Part shown: piece after piece, positions 38,484 to 38,567 of the stretch | Position numbering within the stretch: position 1 is the stretch's first letter | How the letters are laid out: the number at the start of each line of letters is the position of its first letter | Assembly: GCA_964504195.1 (NCBI GenBank) | Contig: CAZDDI010000041.1 | Location: 1 to 38,567, forward strand | Reading direction: 5' to 3' | From: CAZDDI01 sp964504195 | GTDB lineage: Bacteria; Chloroflexota; Anaerolineae; B4-G1; SLSP01 | Length of the DNA stretch: 38,567 nucleotides | The notes under the pieces: model-generated | Told to the model about the DNA's origin: nothing | Database searches by the model: none | What the model saw: only the letters and a program-made list of their open reading frames with translations | Made by a program: the position numbers and the translations under genes

Positions 38484-38567
38484 GGGTATAGGACAAATTA
38501 TTGGGGAGTTTTCCCCCTATCCCCCTGCCCCCTTTCCCCCGCAAGCGGGGGAAAGGGGGATTTTTTT
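38484..38567. mobile_element. Second copy of the 18455-18712 MITE, cut by the window end
   Basis: Begins GGGTATAGGACAAATTATTG, then a CCCCGC and GCGGGG hairpin as in the right end of the other copy. Only 84 bases are in view. The nine bases before it (38475-38483, ATTGGACGG) should be repeated at its far end. Confidence 0.75.

Noticed and set aside
33138..38567. Search for an integron integrase or other recombinase upstream of the array
   Set aside because: Only a membrane-anchored protein, a beta-helix protein and an FAD oxidoreductase are encoded; no tyrosine-recombinase motifs on either strand.

Overview
The window looks like a chromosomal stretch of a Chloroflexota bacterium, probably of an Anaerolineae-type lineage. 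This is inferred from protein style, not from a marker gene. Several lipoproteins and surface proteins carry long Thr-Pro (PTPTP) linkers, three secreted proteins carry a Tyr-Leu-Pro-Leu C-terminal motif, a sensor kinase begins with a PocR-type domain, and intergenic DNA is packed with small palindromic and MITE-like repeats. No rRNA, tRNA or CRISPR array was seen.

Layout. 236-8581 (minus strand) holds a rhomboid protease, a Thr/Ala-rich coiled-coil lipoprotein coupled to a small protein, a 44-residue basic protein, and a three-gene surface operon: an LPxAG-tailed Thr-Pro protein, a DUF3494 ice-binding-like adhesin and a gingipain-like C25 peptidase. 9204-20746 (plus strand) holds a PocR-GAF-GAF histidine kinase with its NarL-type regulator, a flavodiiron protein, a Gfo/Idh/MocA oxidoreductase, a membrane-anchored alpha/beta hydrolase, an M23 peptidase, an overlapping oleA-oleB pair and, after it, a Tat-exported L,D-transpeptidase (20896-21972). 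21969-24830 (minus) holds a Thr-Pro lipoprotein and a three-gene operon around a membrane-tethered LuxR-type protein.

24873-33137 is the most unusual part. It is a run of unrelated, mostly AT-rich genes, all on the minus strand, separated by imperfectly palindromic sites with RYYYAAC and GTTRRRY ends. I read it as an integron cassette array without an integrase in the window (a CALIN). Its cargo includes a subclass-B1-like metallo-beta-lactamase lipoprotein whose first zinc-binding His is Gly, a chloramphenicol-phosphotransferase-like kinase, DUF3795 and DUF4256 proteins, cassette remnants, an HNH nuclease fused to a Pol-beta-type nucleotidyltransferase, and a DUF3644 protein with a perfect HEPN-toxin motif (RX4HXY). 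The last two invite a toxin-antitoxin or anti-phage reading.

33296-38402 (minus) returns to chromosomal style: a membrane-anchored protein, a secreted beta-helix protein with the Tyr-Leu-Pro-Leu tail, and an FAD-dependent oxidoreductase followed by a clear terminator.

Several repeat families are well enough preserved to show terminal inverted repeats and target-site duplications, notably a 258-bp element with a 9-bp duplication and a 121-bp element present twice.
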